Program-made: the position numbers and the translations under genes
Assembly (NCBI RefSeq): GCF_003096035.1
Contig: NZ_CP029186.1
Coordinates: forward strand, 2,183,001-2,247,000
DNA from: Flavobacterium album
GTDB taxonomy: Bacteria > Bacteroidota > Bacteroidia > Flavobacteriales > Flavobacteriaceae
Length of the DNA: 64,000 nt
Direction of reading: 5' to 3'
Notes under the pieces: model-generated
What the model was told of the DNA's origin: nothing
What the model saw: the letters and a program-made list of their open reading frames with translations, nothing else
Databases searched by the model: none
Part shown: one piece after another, positions 52,661 to 60,428 of the stretch
Numbering within the stretch: position 1 is the stretch's first letter
How the letters are laid out: every line of letters starts with the position of its first letter

Positions 52661-53647
52661 TTATCGTTTCCAAAGCACTTTACGCTCCTGTGCCAAAGCT
52701 ATCTCGCTATCCAGCAAATCGCTCATCGCTATCCCTGCGTGTGCGGCTTGCTGCGGGAAGATGCTTTGCGGCGATAATCCCGGATTGGTATTGATCTCTA
52801 TAAAATGCGGTTCGCCATCCATTACGATAAAATCAGTACGGCTAAACCCGCTCATTCCCAATGCTTCATAAGCTTTGGCAGCAGTTTCGCGGATCTTTTT
52901 CTCCGTGGCAGCGTCAACCCTTGCCGGGGTAATCTCTTCCGACTTGCCCAGGTATTTGGCTTCGTAATCAAAAAAATCGTTGTGCGATACGATCTCGGTC
53001 AGTCCCAGTACAGTGGTTTCGCCTTTATAATTAAGCACTCCAACCGAAACTTCAGTTCCTTTCAGGTACGATTCAATAAGGATGTCATTGTCTTCTGCGA
53101 AAGCGAACTCCAGCGCCTTTTCAAAATCGGCCAGGTCGTTCACTTTTGAGACACCAAGGCTGCTGCCGCTCTGGTTGGGCTTTACCATAAACGGCAATCC
53201 GAGTGTCTCCTTCACATCTTCAGCAGTAATCGGATCGCCTTTTGACAGGTAAATGGACTTTGCTCTCGGGATGTTGAACTTCGCTAATACGCTCAATGTG
53301 TCACGTTTGTTAAACGTTAATGCGCTCTGGTAAAAGCCACAGCCGGTATAAGGTATTTCAAGCAGTTCCCAATACGACTGCAGGTGGCCGTCCTCGCCGG
53401 GTGTTCCGTGTACCGTATTTACGATGGTGTCGAAAGTTGTTTTTTGGCCATTTTTCTCAAATGAAAAATCCCCTTTATTTATGGGGTACTTTTCGCCGTC
53501 GATGATAACATTCCACCCTTCCGGAAGGATATGTAACTCAAAAGGCGTATATTTATTTTTGTCAAGGTTGTTGAGGATCAGCTGCCCGCTTCGGATAGAA
53601 ATAACGGATTCATCTGAATATCCGCCCATTACCACTGCTATGTTCAT
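52661..53647 (-). CDS. ddl: D-alanine--D-alanine ligase
   Basis: 328 residues from ATG 53647 (MNIAVVMGGYSDE); an upstream in-frame start adds 16 untypical residues. It is an ATP-grasp ligase making the D-Ala-D-Ala dipeptide for peptidoglycan. Motifs include VHGTPGEDGHLQSYWELLEI, PFMVKPNQSGSSLGVSKV, ILIESYLKGTEVSVGVLNY and FIEINTNPGLSPQSIFPQQA. It is divergent from a PASTA-domain gene. Confidence 0.95.
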   Translation of the reverse strand: MNIAVVMGGYSDESVISIRSGQLILNNLDKNKYTPFELHILPEGWNVIIDGEKYPINKGDFSFEKNGQKTTFDTIVNTVHGTPGEDGHLQSYWELLEIPYTGCGFYQSALTFNKRDTLSVLAKFNIPRAKSIYLSKGDPITAEDVKETLGLPFMVKPNQSGSSLGVSKVNDLADFEKALEFAFAEDNDILIESYLKGTEVSVGVLNYKGETTVLGLTEIVSHNDFFDYEAKYLGKSEEITPARVDAATEKKIRETAAKAYEALGMSGFSRTDFIVMDGEPHFIEINTNPGLSPQSIFPQQAAHAGIAMSDLLDSEIALAQERKVLWKR

Positions 53648-53761
53648 TGTTTTAAAGGTTTGTTGATTTGGCCTGCAAAACCGGAATTGCCGCAAGCTTA
53701 CACAAAAATATCATTATTTGCGTTAACTACAGATGTCAGGTACAAATTATAACGTTCCGGT

Positions 53762-53842
53762 TGTCACTTCGAGCGCAGTCGAGAAGCAAAAAACTATAAA
53801 AATATCTATTTCGACTGCGCTCAATATGACATTTTTATAGTT
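53762..53842. repeat. Compound inverted repeat (TGTCA...GAGCGCAGTCGA type)
   Basis: TGTCACTTCGAGCGCAGTCG (53762-53782) pairs with TCGACTGCGCTCAATATGAC (53811-53831), and AACTATAAAAAT (53792-53803) pairs with ATTTTTATAGTT (53831-53842), giving an interleaved structure. It resembles a repeat I remember from flavobacterial intergenic regions. Confidence 0.75.
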
Positions 53843-53915
53843 TCTTACTAAATTTCGTTTCAAAACAATATTGTTGTGCCGGAACTTCATTAACTATAAA
53901 GTTTAGTATTATTTA

Positions 53916-53923
53916 TATCTTTG
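53916..53923 (+). promoter_or_regulatory. -7 box of the PASTA gene
   Basis: TATCTTTG followed by CC, 15 bases before ATG 53939. Confidence 0.55.
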
Positions 53924-53938
53924 CCAAAATTCATTTAC

Positions 53939-54547
53939 ATGAGCCTTAAAAATTTTTTGACTAGTAAAGTTTTCTTCAAGCACCTGGCTATAGCCCTCGG
54001 GATTGTGATAGTGGTTATTTTCCTGCTCCTCCAATGGCTGAGCTTTGCGACCAACCACGACCAGAAGATACCGGTGCCTGACCTTCGTAAAATGACAGTT
54101 GAAAAAGCAGGGGAGACACTGGAGAATATCGACCTCGAATATATAGTGCTTGATACGGTAGACTTCAGGCCTGAGTTCCCGCCCTACAGCGTTGTAGAAC
54201 AGGATCCGCTGCCAAATGCAAATGTTAAGGAGAATCGTAAAATATATATTAAGGTGAACGCGGGCAAATTCAGCATGATCTTGCTGCCGGACCTTGTACA
54301 GAAAACCTACAGGGCTGCAGTACCTATGCTTAAAGGAAGCGGGCTCGAAGAAGGCAAGAAGACCTACAAGCCATATCTTGCTAAGGATGTTGTACTTGAA
54401 ATGTGGCAGAACGGCAAAAAGCTGAAGGCAGGCGATAAAGTAATGAAAGCTTCCAAGATCGACCTGGTACTGGGCGATGGCAAAACAGGATATGAAGAGC
54501 CGGACAGCACAGGTACACAGGATATTAATATTGATGACGAAGAATAA
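53939..54547 (+). CDS. PASTA-domain membrane protein
   Basis: 202 residues from ATG 53939. A short cytoplasmic start and one membrane helix (about 15-37, IALGIVIVVIFLLLQWL) are followed by PASTA repeats: about 47-112 (KIPVPDLRKMTVEKAGETLE, NRKIYIKVN) and about 117-185 (LLPDLVQKTYRAAVPMLKGS). An acidic tail ends in DINIDDEE. PASTA domains bind peptidoglycan or muropeptides. It is opposite ddl and 2 bases before a pseudouridine synthase gene, so it probably shares a transcript with the latter. Confidence 0.9.
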   Translation: MSLKNFLTSKVFFKHLAIALGIVIVVIFLLLQWLSFATNHDQKIPVPDLRKMTVEKAGETLENIDLEYIVLDTVDFRPEFPPYSVVEQDPLPNANVKENRKIYIKVNAGKFSMILLPDLVQKTYRAAVPMLKGSGLEEGKKTYKPYLAKDVVLEMWQNGKKLKAGDKVMKASKIDLVLGDGKTGYEEPDSTGTQDINIDDEE

Positions 54548-54549
54548 CG

Positions 54550-55590
54550 ATGACAGGACCAATTTTAGAGAACGAATCGGAAGACGAACTATACGAACAT
54601 CACAGGTTTGAAGCCGGGAAAGGGCAGGCCCCGTTAAGGGTCGATAAATTCCTGATGAACCTTATTGAAAACACTACACGCAACAAGATACAGCAGGCTG
54701 CGGAACTGGGTAATATTTATGTAAATGATATTCCTGTAAAGTCGAACTACAAGGTTAAGGCCAACGATATCGTGAGCATGCGCCTGGAGCACCCGCCGTA
54801 TGAGTACCTGCTTACCCCTGAAAATATCCCACTTGACATTGTATATGAGGATGACCAGCTCTTGGTTGTGAACAAGCCTGCAGGTATGGTAGTACATCCC
54901 GGGCATGGCAATTATTCCGGTACGCTGGTGAATGCGCTGGCTTATCATTTTGAGAACCTGCCGATGAACAGCAGCGAGAGGCCGGGATTGGTGCACCGCA
55001 TTGATAAAGACACTTCCGGCCTTTTGGTTATTGCCAAGACCGAACAGGCGATGGCGTATCTTACCAAGCAATTTGCCGAGAAAACATCCGAGAGGGAATA
55101 TGTTGCGCTCGTATGGGGCAATATCGAAGAGGAGGAAGGCACTATAGAGGGACACATAGGCCGCCACCCTAAAGACCGTATGCAGAATACCGTTTATGTG
55201 GATGGCAGTGAGGGCAAGCACGCAGTAACGCATTACAAGGTGCTGGAACGCTTTGGTTATGTAACTTTAGTATCCTGCCAGCTTGAGACCGGCCGTACCC
55301 ACCAGATACGCGTACACATGAAGCATATAGGGCACACTTTATTCAACGATGCCCGTTACGGCGGCGACCTTATACTGAAAGGCACAACGTTTACCAAATA
55401 CAAGCAGTTCATTGAGAATTGCTTCAAAGTACTGCCAAGGCAGGCGCTCCATGCCAAAACATTAGGCTTTGAGCATCCTGTTACGAAAGAATTTTTGCGT
55501 TTTGAAGCGCCCATACCACAGGATATGACAGAGTGCATCGAGAAATGGCGGGTATATTCCAAATCGCATACGGTAGAGGAAGAGGATTAA
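54550..55590 (+). CDS. RluA-family ribosomal large-subunit pseudouridine synthase (RluD-like)
   Basis: 346 residues. An S4 RNA-binding domain (about 20-85, PLRVDKFLMNLIENTTRNKI) precedes the catalytic domain with GLVHRIDKDTSGLLVIAKTE (catalytic Asp in HRIDKDT) and LETGRTHQIRVHMKHIGH. It converts uridines in 23S rRNA, by family most likely the helix 69 sites. It overlaps functionally with no neighbour and follows the PASTA gene by 2 bases. Confidence 0.93.
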   Translation: MTGPILENESEDELYEHHRFEAGKGQAPLRVDKFLMNLIENTTRNKIQQAAELGNIYVNDIPVKSNYKVKANDIVSMRLEHPPYEYLLTPENIPLDIVYEDDQLLVVNKPAGMVVHPGHGNYSGTLVNALAYHFENLPMNSSERPGLVHRIDKDTSGLLVIAKTEQAMAYLTKQFAEKTSEREYVALVWGNIEEEEGTIEGHIGRHPKDRMQNTVYVDGSEGKHAVTHYKVLERFGYVTLVSCQLETGRTHQIRVHMKHIGHTLFNDARYGGDLILKGTTFTKYKQFIENCFKVLPRQALHAKTLGFEHPVTKEFLRFEAPIPQDMTECIEKWRVYSKSHTVEEED

Positions 55591-55595
55591 ACTAT

Positions 55596-55705
55596 TTTGG
55601 GCGTGTCCCTTTGGGCCGGGCTTTCCGCTATATCTGCTTCGTGCCCTGCCTTTGCCGGCAGGCAGGCTCAGCAGGATGCCGCTACAATCCCTCACATATT
55701 CGTTA
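55596..55705. repeat. Intergenic repeat, family A, interrupted by a 22-base palindrome
   Basis: Starts TTTGGGCGTGTCCC. CTGCTTCGTGCC (ending 55645) and TCAGCAGGAT (from 55668) are separated by CTGCCTTTGCCGGCAGGCAG plus GC (55646-55667). The copy at 34727 has the same flanks joined directly. Confidence 0.75.
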
Positions 55706-55733
55706 CACACAATATTTTCAGTTATCGACATAA

Positions 55734-55767
55734 ACAAAAACCCCGCAACATCACTGCTGCGGGGCTT
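55734..55767 (-). terminator. Terminator of the yceI gene
   Basis: On the minus strand GCCCCGCA / TGCGGGG is followed by TTTTTG; 22 bases past the stop. Confidence 0.85.
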
Positions 55768-55789
55768 TCAAATATAAAAACCAAACCAA

Positions 55790-56320
55790 TTATTGTTTTA
55801 CGAACTGTACGTCGATTACGAGTTTTACTTCTTCGCTTACTAACACACCGCCGGTTTCAAGGGCTGCGTTCCAGGTAAGGCCGAAATCTTTGCGGTTCAG
55901 CTTGCCGGTTGCGCTAAATCCTGCTTTGGTGTTGCCCCAGGGATCTTTTGCGATACCGCCGAATTCCACAGCAAGGGTTACTGGTTTTGTAGTGCCTTTG
56001 ATGGTAAGGTCGCCGATAAGCGTATAATCTTCATCACTGTTCTTTTTGAAGGAAGTCGATTTGAAAGTGATCTTGCCATGCTCTTCAGTACCGAAGAAAT
56101 CAACAGTTTTCAGGTGGTTGTCACGGTCGGTGTTGCCTGTGTTTACAGAATCAACATCTGCGCTGAAATCAAATTGCGCATTCTCGAAGTTATCATCTTC
56201 TGTAGTCGCTTCAGCTGTAAAGGTGCCAAACTTGCCCGATACGTTGCTGAACATCATGTGTTTTACTTTAAATCCGATCTCTGAGTGGGTTGGGTCTATT
56301 GCCCATTTGGTTGTTGCCAT
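55790..56320 (-). CDS. YceI family protein
   Basis: 176 residues. It is a lipocalin-like beta-barrel that binds polyisoprenoid-type ligands. The pattern includes WAIDPTHSEIGFKVKHMMFS, VSGKFGTFTAEATTEDD, LIGDLTIKGTTKPVTLAVEF and the closing EEVKLVIDVQFVKQ. No signal peptide is seen (it starts MATTKW), so this member is cytoplasmic. A palindromic operator overlaps its -7 box. The pirin gene further down is on the same strand and may be controlled by the same regulator, which is not in the window. Confidence 0.93.
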   Translation of the reverse strand: MATTKWAIDPTHSEIGFKVKHMMFSNVSGKFGTFTAEATTEDDNFENAQFDFSADVDSVNTGNTDRDNHLKTVDFFGTEEHGKITFKSTSFKKNSDEDYTLIGDLTIKGTTKPVTLAVEFGGIAKDPWGNTKAGFSATGKLNRKDFGLTWNAALETGGVLVSEEVKLVIDVQFVKQ

Positions 56321-56371
56321 TGTTTTTAAAATTTTAATGTTATTATATTTAATTAAATGTGTATCTACAAT

Positions 56372-56390
56372 ATTTGTATATACAAATGTA
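56372..56390 (-). promoter_or_regulatory. Perfect 16-base palindrome overlapping the yceI -7 box
   Basis: ATTTGTATATACAAAT (56372-56387) is fully self-complementary. On the minus strand it overlaps TACATTTG (56383-56390), a TAnnTTTG box, about 63 bases before the yceI ATG. Size and symmetry fit a MarR-type or similar dimeric repressor site. Confidence 0.6.
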
Positions 56391-56430
56391 TGGAGATTAT
56401 TTTATAATGAAATCATTTTTTTGAAAATAT

Positions 56431-57309
56431 TTATCGCAAAGTCATTGGGACTTCCATCAGCAGTATCTCAGCATCCTGCGAATTAGCGGTAACGGTTATT
56501 GCATCGGTGTCCCATATCCCAAGGCCGTCGCGTTCTTTAAGCGCAATGGAGCCGATGGTAAGTTCACCTTTTATTACAAAAGCATAGATGCCGTTACCTT
56601 TTTTCTTAAGCGAATAGCCTGCCTCAATATCCTTGTCAAACGTGCCAAGGTGGAACCATGCGTCCTGGTGTATCCACACGCCTTCATCGTCCGGGTTAGG
56701 GGAGAGCACCTGCTGTAGTTTGTTATGGCGGTCGGCTTCAGATAAAGTAACCTGCCCGTAACGTGGCGTTACATTTCTTTTATTCGGGTATACCCATATC
56801 TGCAGGAATTTGGTCAGCCTGTCTTTGTTGCGGTTGTATTCGCTGTGGTATATTCCCGTGCCGGCGCTCATCACCTGGATATCGCCTTTACGTATCACGG
56901 CGGTGTTGTCCATGCTGTCTTTATGCTCCAGGTCGCCTTCCAGCGGAATGGAGATGATCTCCATATTATCATGCGGGTGCGTGCCAAAGCCCATGCCGGG
57001 ATCTACCCTGTCGTCATTTAGTACCCTGAGCACGCCAAAATGCATACGGTCCGGGTTGTTGTAGTTTGCGAAGCTGAAGGTGTGGTGCGAATCCAGCCAG
57101 CCGTGGTTGGTATGACCACGTGTTTCGGCGCGGTGCAAAACCGTGTTTTCCAGTACCAGCGAGCCCGGGTTGGGCAGGTGGTTAAAACCTATAGGCTCTA
57201 AGGGCGCAATTTCGTCAATGTCGTTTTTAAGCGCATCACCCAACGCAGCCGATGTAATGAACATCCCTGTTCCCATCAGGCCCTTCTTTATAAAATCTTT
57301 TCTGTCCAT
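56431..57309 (-). CDS. Pirin family protein with Tat-like leader
   Basis: 292 residues from ATG 57309. The start DRKDFIKKGLMGTGMFITSA resembles a Bacteroidota twin-arginine-type leader. Pirin cupin motifs follow: GWLDSHHTFSFANYNNPDRM, HPHDNMEIISIPLEGDLEHK and GTGIYHSEYN, with the His/Glu residues of the metal site. Pirins act as quercetinase-like dioxygenases or regulators; the leader suggests an envelope location here. A longer frame to 57378 is rejected. YceI and pirin genes are neighbours with a 110-base gap. Confidence 0.9.
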   Translation of the reverse strand: MDRKDFIKKGLMGTGMFITSAALGDALKNDIDEIAPLEPIGFNHLPNPGSLVLENTVLHRAETRGHTNHGWLDSHHTFSFANYNNPDRMHFGVLRVLNDDRVDPGMGFGTHPHDNMEIISIPLEGDLEHKDSMDNTAVIRKGDIQVMSAGTGIYHSEYNRNKDRLTKFLQIWVYPNKRNVTPRYGQVTLSEADRHNKLQQVLSPNPDDEGVWIHQDAWFHLGTFDKDIEAGYSLKKKGNGIYAFVIKGELTIGSIALKERDGLGIWDTDAITVTANSQDAEILLMEVPMTLR

Positions 57310-57384
57310 AATAAGTCGTTGTTTAATTACAGGGCAAAGTTGCGGCTTTATAAAGTCGTGGGCATTGAACTGGGACAAGAAAAC

Positions 57385-57494
57385 AATTTCAGATTTCAGA
57401 TCGTAGATTTCAGATTGAGCTTCACTCCTGCTGTAAAAAGCACGTTTAGAGAGTATGAGTGGAATCTGAAATCTACGATCTGAAATCTGAAATT
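57385..57494. repeat. Perfect 32-base inverted repeat with 46-base loop
   Basis: Arms 57385-57416 (AATTTCAGATTTCAGATCGT, then AGATTTCAGATT) and 57463-57494 are exact reverse complements. Each arm consists of short TTTCAGAT units. The right arm reaches the stop codon of the Crp-type gene and could serve as its terminator structure. Confidence 0.9.
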
Positions 57495-58077
57495 AATTCC
57501 TTGCGACTTTCGCCCTCGTCTTGCTAAGGAACTCCGCAGAGATACCTAGATAGGATGCGATATAATGCTGGGCCACGCGCTGGGGCAGGGTGGGGTAGAG
57601 CTCCAGGAACTCCAGGTATTTTTCGAGTGCGGTCTTTGATATGGCATTGAACAGCCTGTTTTGTGTGGTAGCGAGGTTACGCTGAATCAGGATGCGGAAA
57701 GCCCTTTCGAACTTTGGCGCTTTCGCGAAAAGCTCCTCTTTGGTTTCAGGGGTAAAGACAAGGAATTCACAGTCTTCCATCGTTTCGATAAAGATGCGGC
57801 TTGGCTTATCCTCATAAATACTGAAAGAGATGTCGCTTACCCACGCATCCTCTATGGCAAATTGCAGTATCACTTCAAACCCGCTGGGGTCTATGTAGTA
57901 TTTCCGCACACAGCCTTTCAGTACGAATGCTTCAAAATCGCACATCTCGCCTTCGCGCAGCATAATGGTCTTTTTTGGCACCTTTTTATATGTTGCAAGC
58001 GCGTTGAAGATATCCAGCTCTTCCTCTGTAAAGCTCACATAGCGGCTGATGCTTTTATTTATCTGAGAAAAGTCCAT
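57493..58077 (-). CDS. Crp/Fnr-family transcriptional regulator
   Basis: 194 residues. The cyclic-nucleotide-binding-like domain (about 15-120, TYKKVPKKTIMLREGEMCDF, FVLKGCVRKYYIDPSGFEVI) is followed by a C-terminal helical DNA-binding region (about 145-194) with QHYIASYLGISAEFLSKTRA. No Fnr-type cysteine cluster is present. The effector is unknown. It is monocistronic, between pirin and the VOC gene. Confidence 0.9.
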   Translation of the reverse strand: MDFSQINKSISRYVSFTEEELDIFNALATYKKVPKKTIMLREGEMCDFEAFVLKGCVRKYYIDPSGFEVILQFAIEDAWVSDISFSIYEDKPSRIFIETMEDCEFLVFTPETKEELFAKAPKFERAFRILIQRNLATTQNRLFNAISKTALEKYLEFLELYPTLPQRVAQHYIASYLGISAEFLSKTRAKVARN

Positions 58078-58113
58078 AGCGTAAGGGATTTTCTACAAAT
58101 ATAAAAGATAGCT

Positions 58114-58169
58114 ACGAATTACACTAATTTACACCAATTCTATAAGTAGTGCTAATTTGTGTAATTCGT
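58114..58169. repeat. Imperfect inverted repeat of ACGAATTACAC type
   Basis: ACGAATTACACTAATT (58114-58129) pairs with AATTTGTGTAATTCGT (58154-58169), one mismatch. A related GTGTAATTCGTGGCTAA lies at 12819-12835 before the riboswitch. Confidence 0.7.
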
Positions 58170-58194
58170 CGCGAAAATTATAACGGGAAGATTA

Positions 58195-58554
58195 TTATCC
58201 CGCAACCGGTTCCCACAACTCGATCTTGTTGCCTTCCGGGTCGTATATCCATGCGAATTTGCCATATGACTCGTCCATACGGTTCTCATCGATACGGACA
58301 CCCTTTGCCGCAAGGTCCTCCAACAGTTCATCAAGCCCTTCCACACGGAAGTTGATCATGAACTGCTGCGCCATGCTGCCAAAATAATCGGTGTCTTCTT
58401 TAAAGGGGGAGAATACAGTTGGCCCGGCCTCCTGCATCCATATATAGCCCGTTGTTGCCGAATTGATGCCCAGGTGGTCATAATACCATTGTGCCTGTGC
58501 CTTGCTGTCTTTGGAGCGGAAGAATAGTCCGCCCAATCCTGTTACTTTTCCCAT
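58195..58554 (-). CDS. VOC-family (glyoxalase/bleomycin-resistance fold) protein
   Basis: 119 residues with the paired beta-alpha-beta units: VTGLGGLFFRSKDSKAQAQW, then GLDELLEDLAAKGVRIDENR and the closing FAWIYDPEGNKIELWEPV with the metal-ligand Glu. It is a small dioxygenase or isomerase-type domain of unknown substrate. It begins 2 bases after the DUF4199 gene and is its operon partner. Confidence 0.9.
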   Translation of the reverse strand: MGKVTGLGGLFFRSKDSKAQAQWYYDHLGINSATTGYIWMQEAGPTVFSPFKEDTDYFGSMAQQFMINFRVEGLDELLEDLAAKGVRIDENRMDESYGKFAWIYDPEGNKIELWEPVAG

Positions 58555-58556
58555 AA

Positions 58557-59075
58557 TTATTGTTGTAGTTTTGGTTTACGTTTTAATATCAGTGCGCTGA
58601 TTAGCGATACGATGATGCCCAGCGGAAGGATCTCCTCATAGGTTTTCATGACCACAAACCAGGGTTTTTTATAATCAAGAACAAACTGGTTCATTTCGGC
58701 GGTTTTCTCTGCAATAACCTTTTCCGTTTCGCCATCCGCCCTGAGGCTGTCAAGATATTGGGCCGAAAGTTTTTCGGCAAAGTCAGGATAGATGTTGTAC
58801 AGGTAAAAAAGCCACACTACTACATATATCGTAGCAGTAATGAGCGAGATATACAGGCCTATCTGTAAGGCATTGCCAAAGGTAATAACTCCGCCGTGCG
58901 CGTTGCGGTATTTTACGGTAGCAACAAAAATAAGCGAAAAGGCAGCCAGCATGGAGGCAAAGCCGATGACCATGCTCACCATCATATTGGTGTGGCCGGT
59001 AAGCATTGTGATGAGGTAGCCGATGACAGAAACAGCGCCCCCGATAAGCCCATAAGTAAGTACAAGTTTTTTCAT
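58557..59075 (-). CDS. DUF4199 membrane protein
   Basis: 172 residues from ATG 59075 (MKKLVLTYGLIGGAVSVIGY). Four predicted membrane helices (about 5-25, 30-55, 70-95, 145-165) with the central FGNALQIGLYISLITATIYV and a cytoplasmic or periplasmic loop (about 98-140). Function unknown. It is co-transcribed with the VOC gene and is the nearest leftward gene to the membrane LuxR protein at 59934, with a HigBA pair in between. Confidence 0.88.
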   Translation of the reverse strand: MKKLVLTYGLIGGAVSVIGYLITMLTGHTNMMVSMVIGFASMLAAFSLIFVATVKYRNAHGGVITFGNALQIGLYISLITATIYVVVWLFYLYNIYPDFAEKLSAQYLDSLRADGETEKVIAEKTAEMNQFVLDYKKPWFVVMKTYEEILPLGIIVSLISALILKRKPKLQQ

Positions 59076-59221
59076 GATAATTTGTTTATGTTTATGGGGC
59101 AAAGTTGCGCATCCGTCTGAAATTAGGCCTCATACTTTCGGGTGATTTTGGGTGTTTACAGTGGTTTTATGTAATTTAACCAAAGATAAAATGTTTTTAA
59201 TACCAATCAACGTAAATTAGA

Positions 59222-59253
59222 TTTGGATAATGTTCACTTTTGAGATAACTTTG
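59222..59253 (+). promoter_or_regulatory. Promoter of higBA (TTTG-N20-TAACTTTG), near-leaderless
   Basis: TTTG at 59222-59225 and TAACTTTG at 59246-59253, spaced 20 bases, match the Bacteroidota consensus. The toxin ATG at 59258 lies only 4 bases after the box, so the start codon nearly coincides with the expected start of transcription. Confidence 0.7.
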
Positions 59254-59257
59254 TCTA

Positions 59258-59593
59258 ATGATAAGGAAAATCATATTTTACGAAAACCATTTTATTGAGT
59301 TCTACAAAAATCAGGATGAGAAGGTAAAAGTCAAGATCCAGTATGTACTTGAACTTATAAAACAAGTGGAAAGGGTTCCTGAGAAATTCCTTAAACATCT
59401 ATCGGGTACAGATGGCCTTTATGAAATAAGGGTCGAATACCAATCTAACATCTACAGGATATTCTGTTGTTTTGATGAAGGCAGGCTGGTTGTACTGTTT
59501 AACGGCTTTCATAAAAAAACGCAAAAGACCCCGGCCAATGAACTTGAAAGGGCAATAAAGTTGAAATCTGAATATTTTGCACAAAAAAAATAA
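59258..59593 (+). CDS. higB: HigB-like toxin (phage Gp49-like/RelE superfamily)
   Basis: 111 residues. The pattern fits Gp49-like HigB mRNA interferases: IIFYENHFIEFYKNQDEKVK, KFLKHLSGTDGLYEIRVEYQ, NIYRIFCCFDEGRLVVLFNG and FHKKTQKTPANELERAIKLK. The toxin gene precedes the antitoxin gene, the usual HigBA order. It sits on the plus strand between DUF4199 and the membrane LuxR gene, both on the minus strand. Confidence 0.92.
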   Translation: MIRKIIFYENHFIEFYKNQDEKVKVKIQYVLELIKQVERVPEKFLKHLSGTDGLYEIRVEYQSNIYRIFCCFDEGRLVVLFNGFHKKTQKTPANELERAIKLKSEYFAQKK

Positions 59594-59597
59594 TGCT

Positions 59598-59897
59598 ATG
59601 AAAAATTACGATAACATAAATTCATTTGATGAACTTATTGAGCGTGAACATGGGGCAATAGGGATGGAGTCCCGAAATCGCTATGAGGAAAATTCCCAAA
59701 TGTTCATCATTAGTGAAATGCTTAAGGAAGCGCGAAGGGAAGCTAACCTGACACAAGAACAATTAGCTGAAAAAACGGGTACTAAAAAAAGCTATATCTC
59801 AAAGATAGAAAATGGCAAAGGTAATATACAGCTTTCCACACTGATCAGGATCTTCGAAGTGGGCCTCAACAAGAGAATTGGGCTGACATTTTTGTAG
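59598..59897 (+). CDS. higA: HigA-like antitoxin, XRE-type HTH
   Basis: 99 residues from ATG 59598, 4 bases after higB. A 35-residue N-terminal part (NINSFDELIEREHGAIGMES) would cover the toxin. The XRE helix-turn-helix follows (about 40-95, EARREANLTQEQLAEKTGTK, SYISKIENGKGNIQLSTLIR). It neutralises HigB and represses the operon. Confidence 0.93.
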   Translation: MKNYDNINSFDELIEREHGAIGMESRNRYEENSQMFIISEMLKEARREANLTQEQLAEKTGTKKSYISKIENGKGNIQLSTLIRIFEVGLNKRIGLTFL

Positions 59898-59933
59898 TTA
59901 TTCAAATAGTGTTATGTGACTATTGAGGAATAC

Positions 59934-60410
59934 TTAAGCAATCAATCCAAATCGCTTACCAACCTCTACCGCCTGTGTCCGCCGTTTTACTTCAAGCTTT
60001 TCAAATAGCTTAGAAGAATGTGTCTTCACAGTATTCAGCGATACGAATAGCCTTTCTGCGATCTCCGCGTTGCTCAGCCCTTCTGACATCAGCTGCAATA
60101 CTTCCAGTTCCCGTTTGCTCAGCCCGAGCCTTTCGGCTTCTTCTTCATTAAAGGTAAAGTTTTTTTGCGCAGGGATGTGTATCTCTTTTTCAATGACAAT
60201 GGTTTCCTTTTTCGGCTTGGCCAATTTTAAGGCGACCCAAATGCCAAGTCCCATAAATACAAGCGCTATCAGCCCGATATAGATATCGAGGGAGTTGCTG
60301 AGTATAAGGAAACGGAATTCAAACCACCGCAATACCAATAGCAGCAGCGCCAGGTATACGCCGTATAATATTAACTCCCTGTGTTTTATCAATGCCGAAC
60401 GGAATCCCAT
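59934..60410 (-). CDS. Membrane-anchored LuxR-type HTH regulator
   Basis: 158 residues. Two membrane helices (about 13-33 and 38-64) are followed by a short linker and a LuxR C-terminal helix-turn-helix (about 92-155: LGLSKRELEVLQLMSEGLSN, AEIAERLFVSLNTVKTHSSK). There is no receiver domain. It looks like a one-component regulator responding to a membrane state. The next genes on the same strand are DUF4199 and VOC, beyond the HigBA insertion. I recall this trio as neighbours in related genomes but cannot verify it here. Confidence 0.88.
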   Translation of the reverse strand: MGFRSALIKHRELILYGVYLALLLLVLRWFEFRFLILSNSLDIYIGLIALVFMGLGIWVALKLAKPKKETIVIEKEIHIPAQKNFTFNEEEAERLGLSKRELEVLQLMSEGLSNAEIAERLFVSLNTVKTHSSKLFEKLEVKRRTQAVEVGKRFGLIA

Positions 60411-60428
60411 AGTCAGGCAAAGATAAAA

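Noticed and set aside
53648..53695. N-terminal extension of ddl
   Set aside because: The added 16 residues precede the standard MNIAVVMGGYS start and look non-coding.
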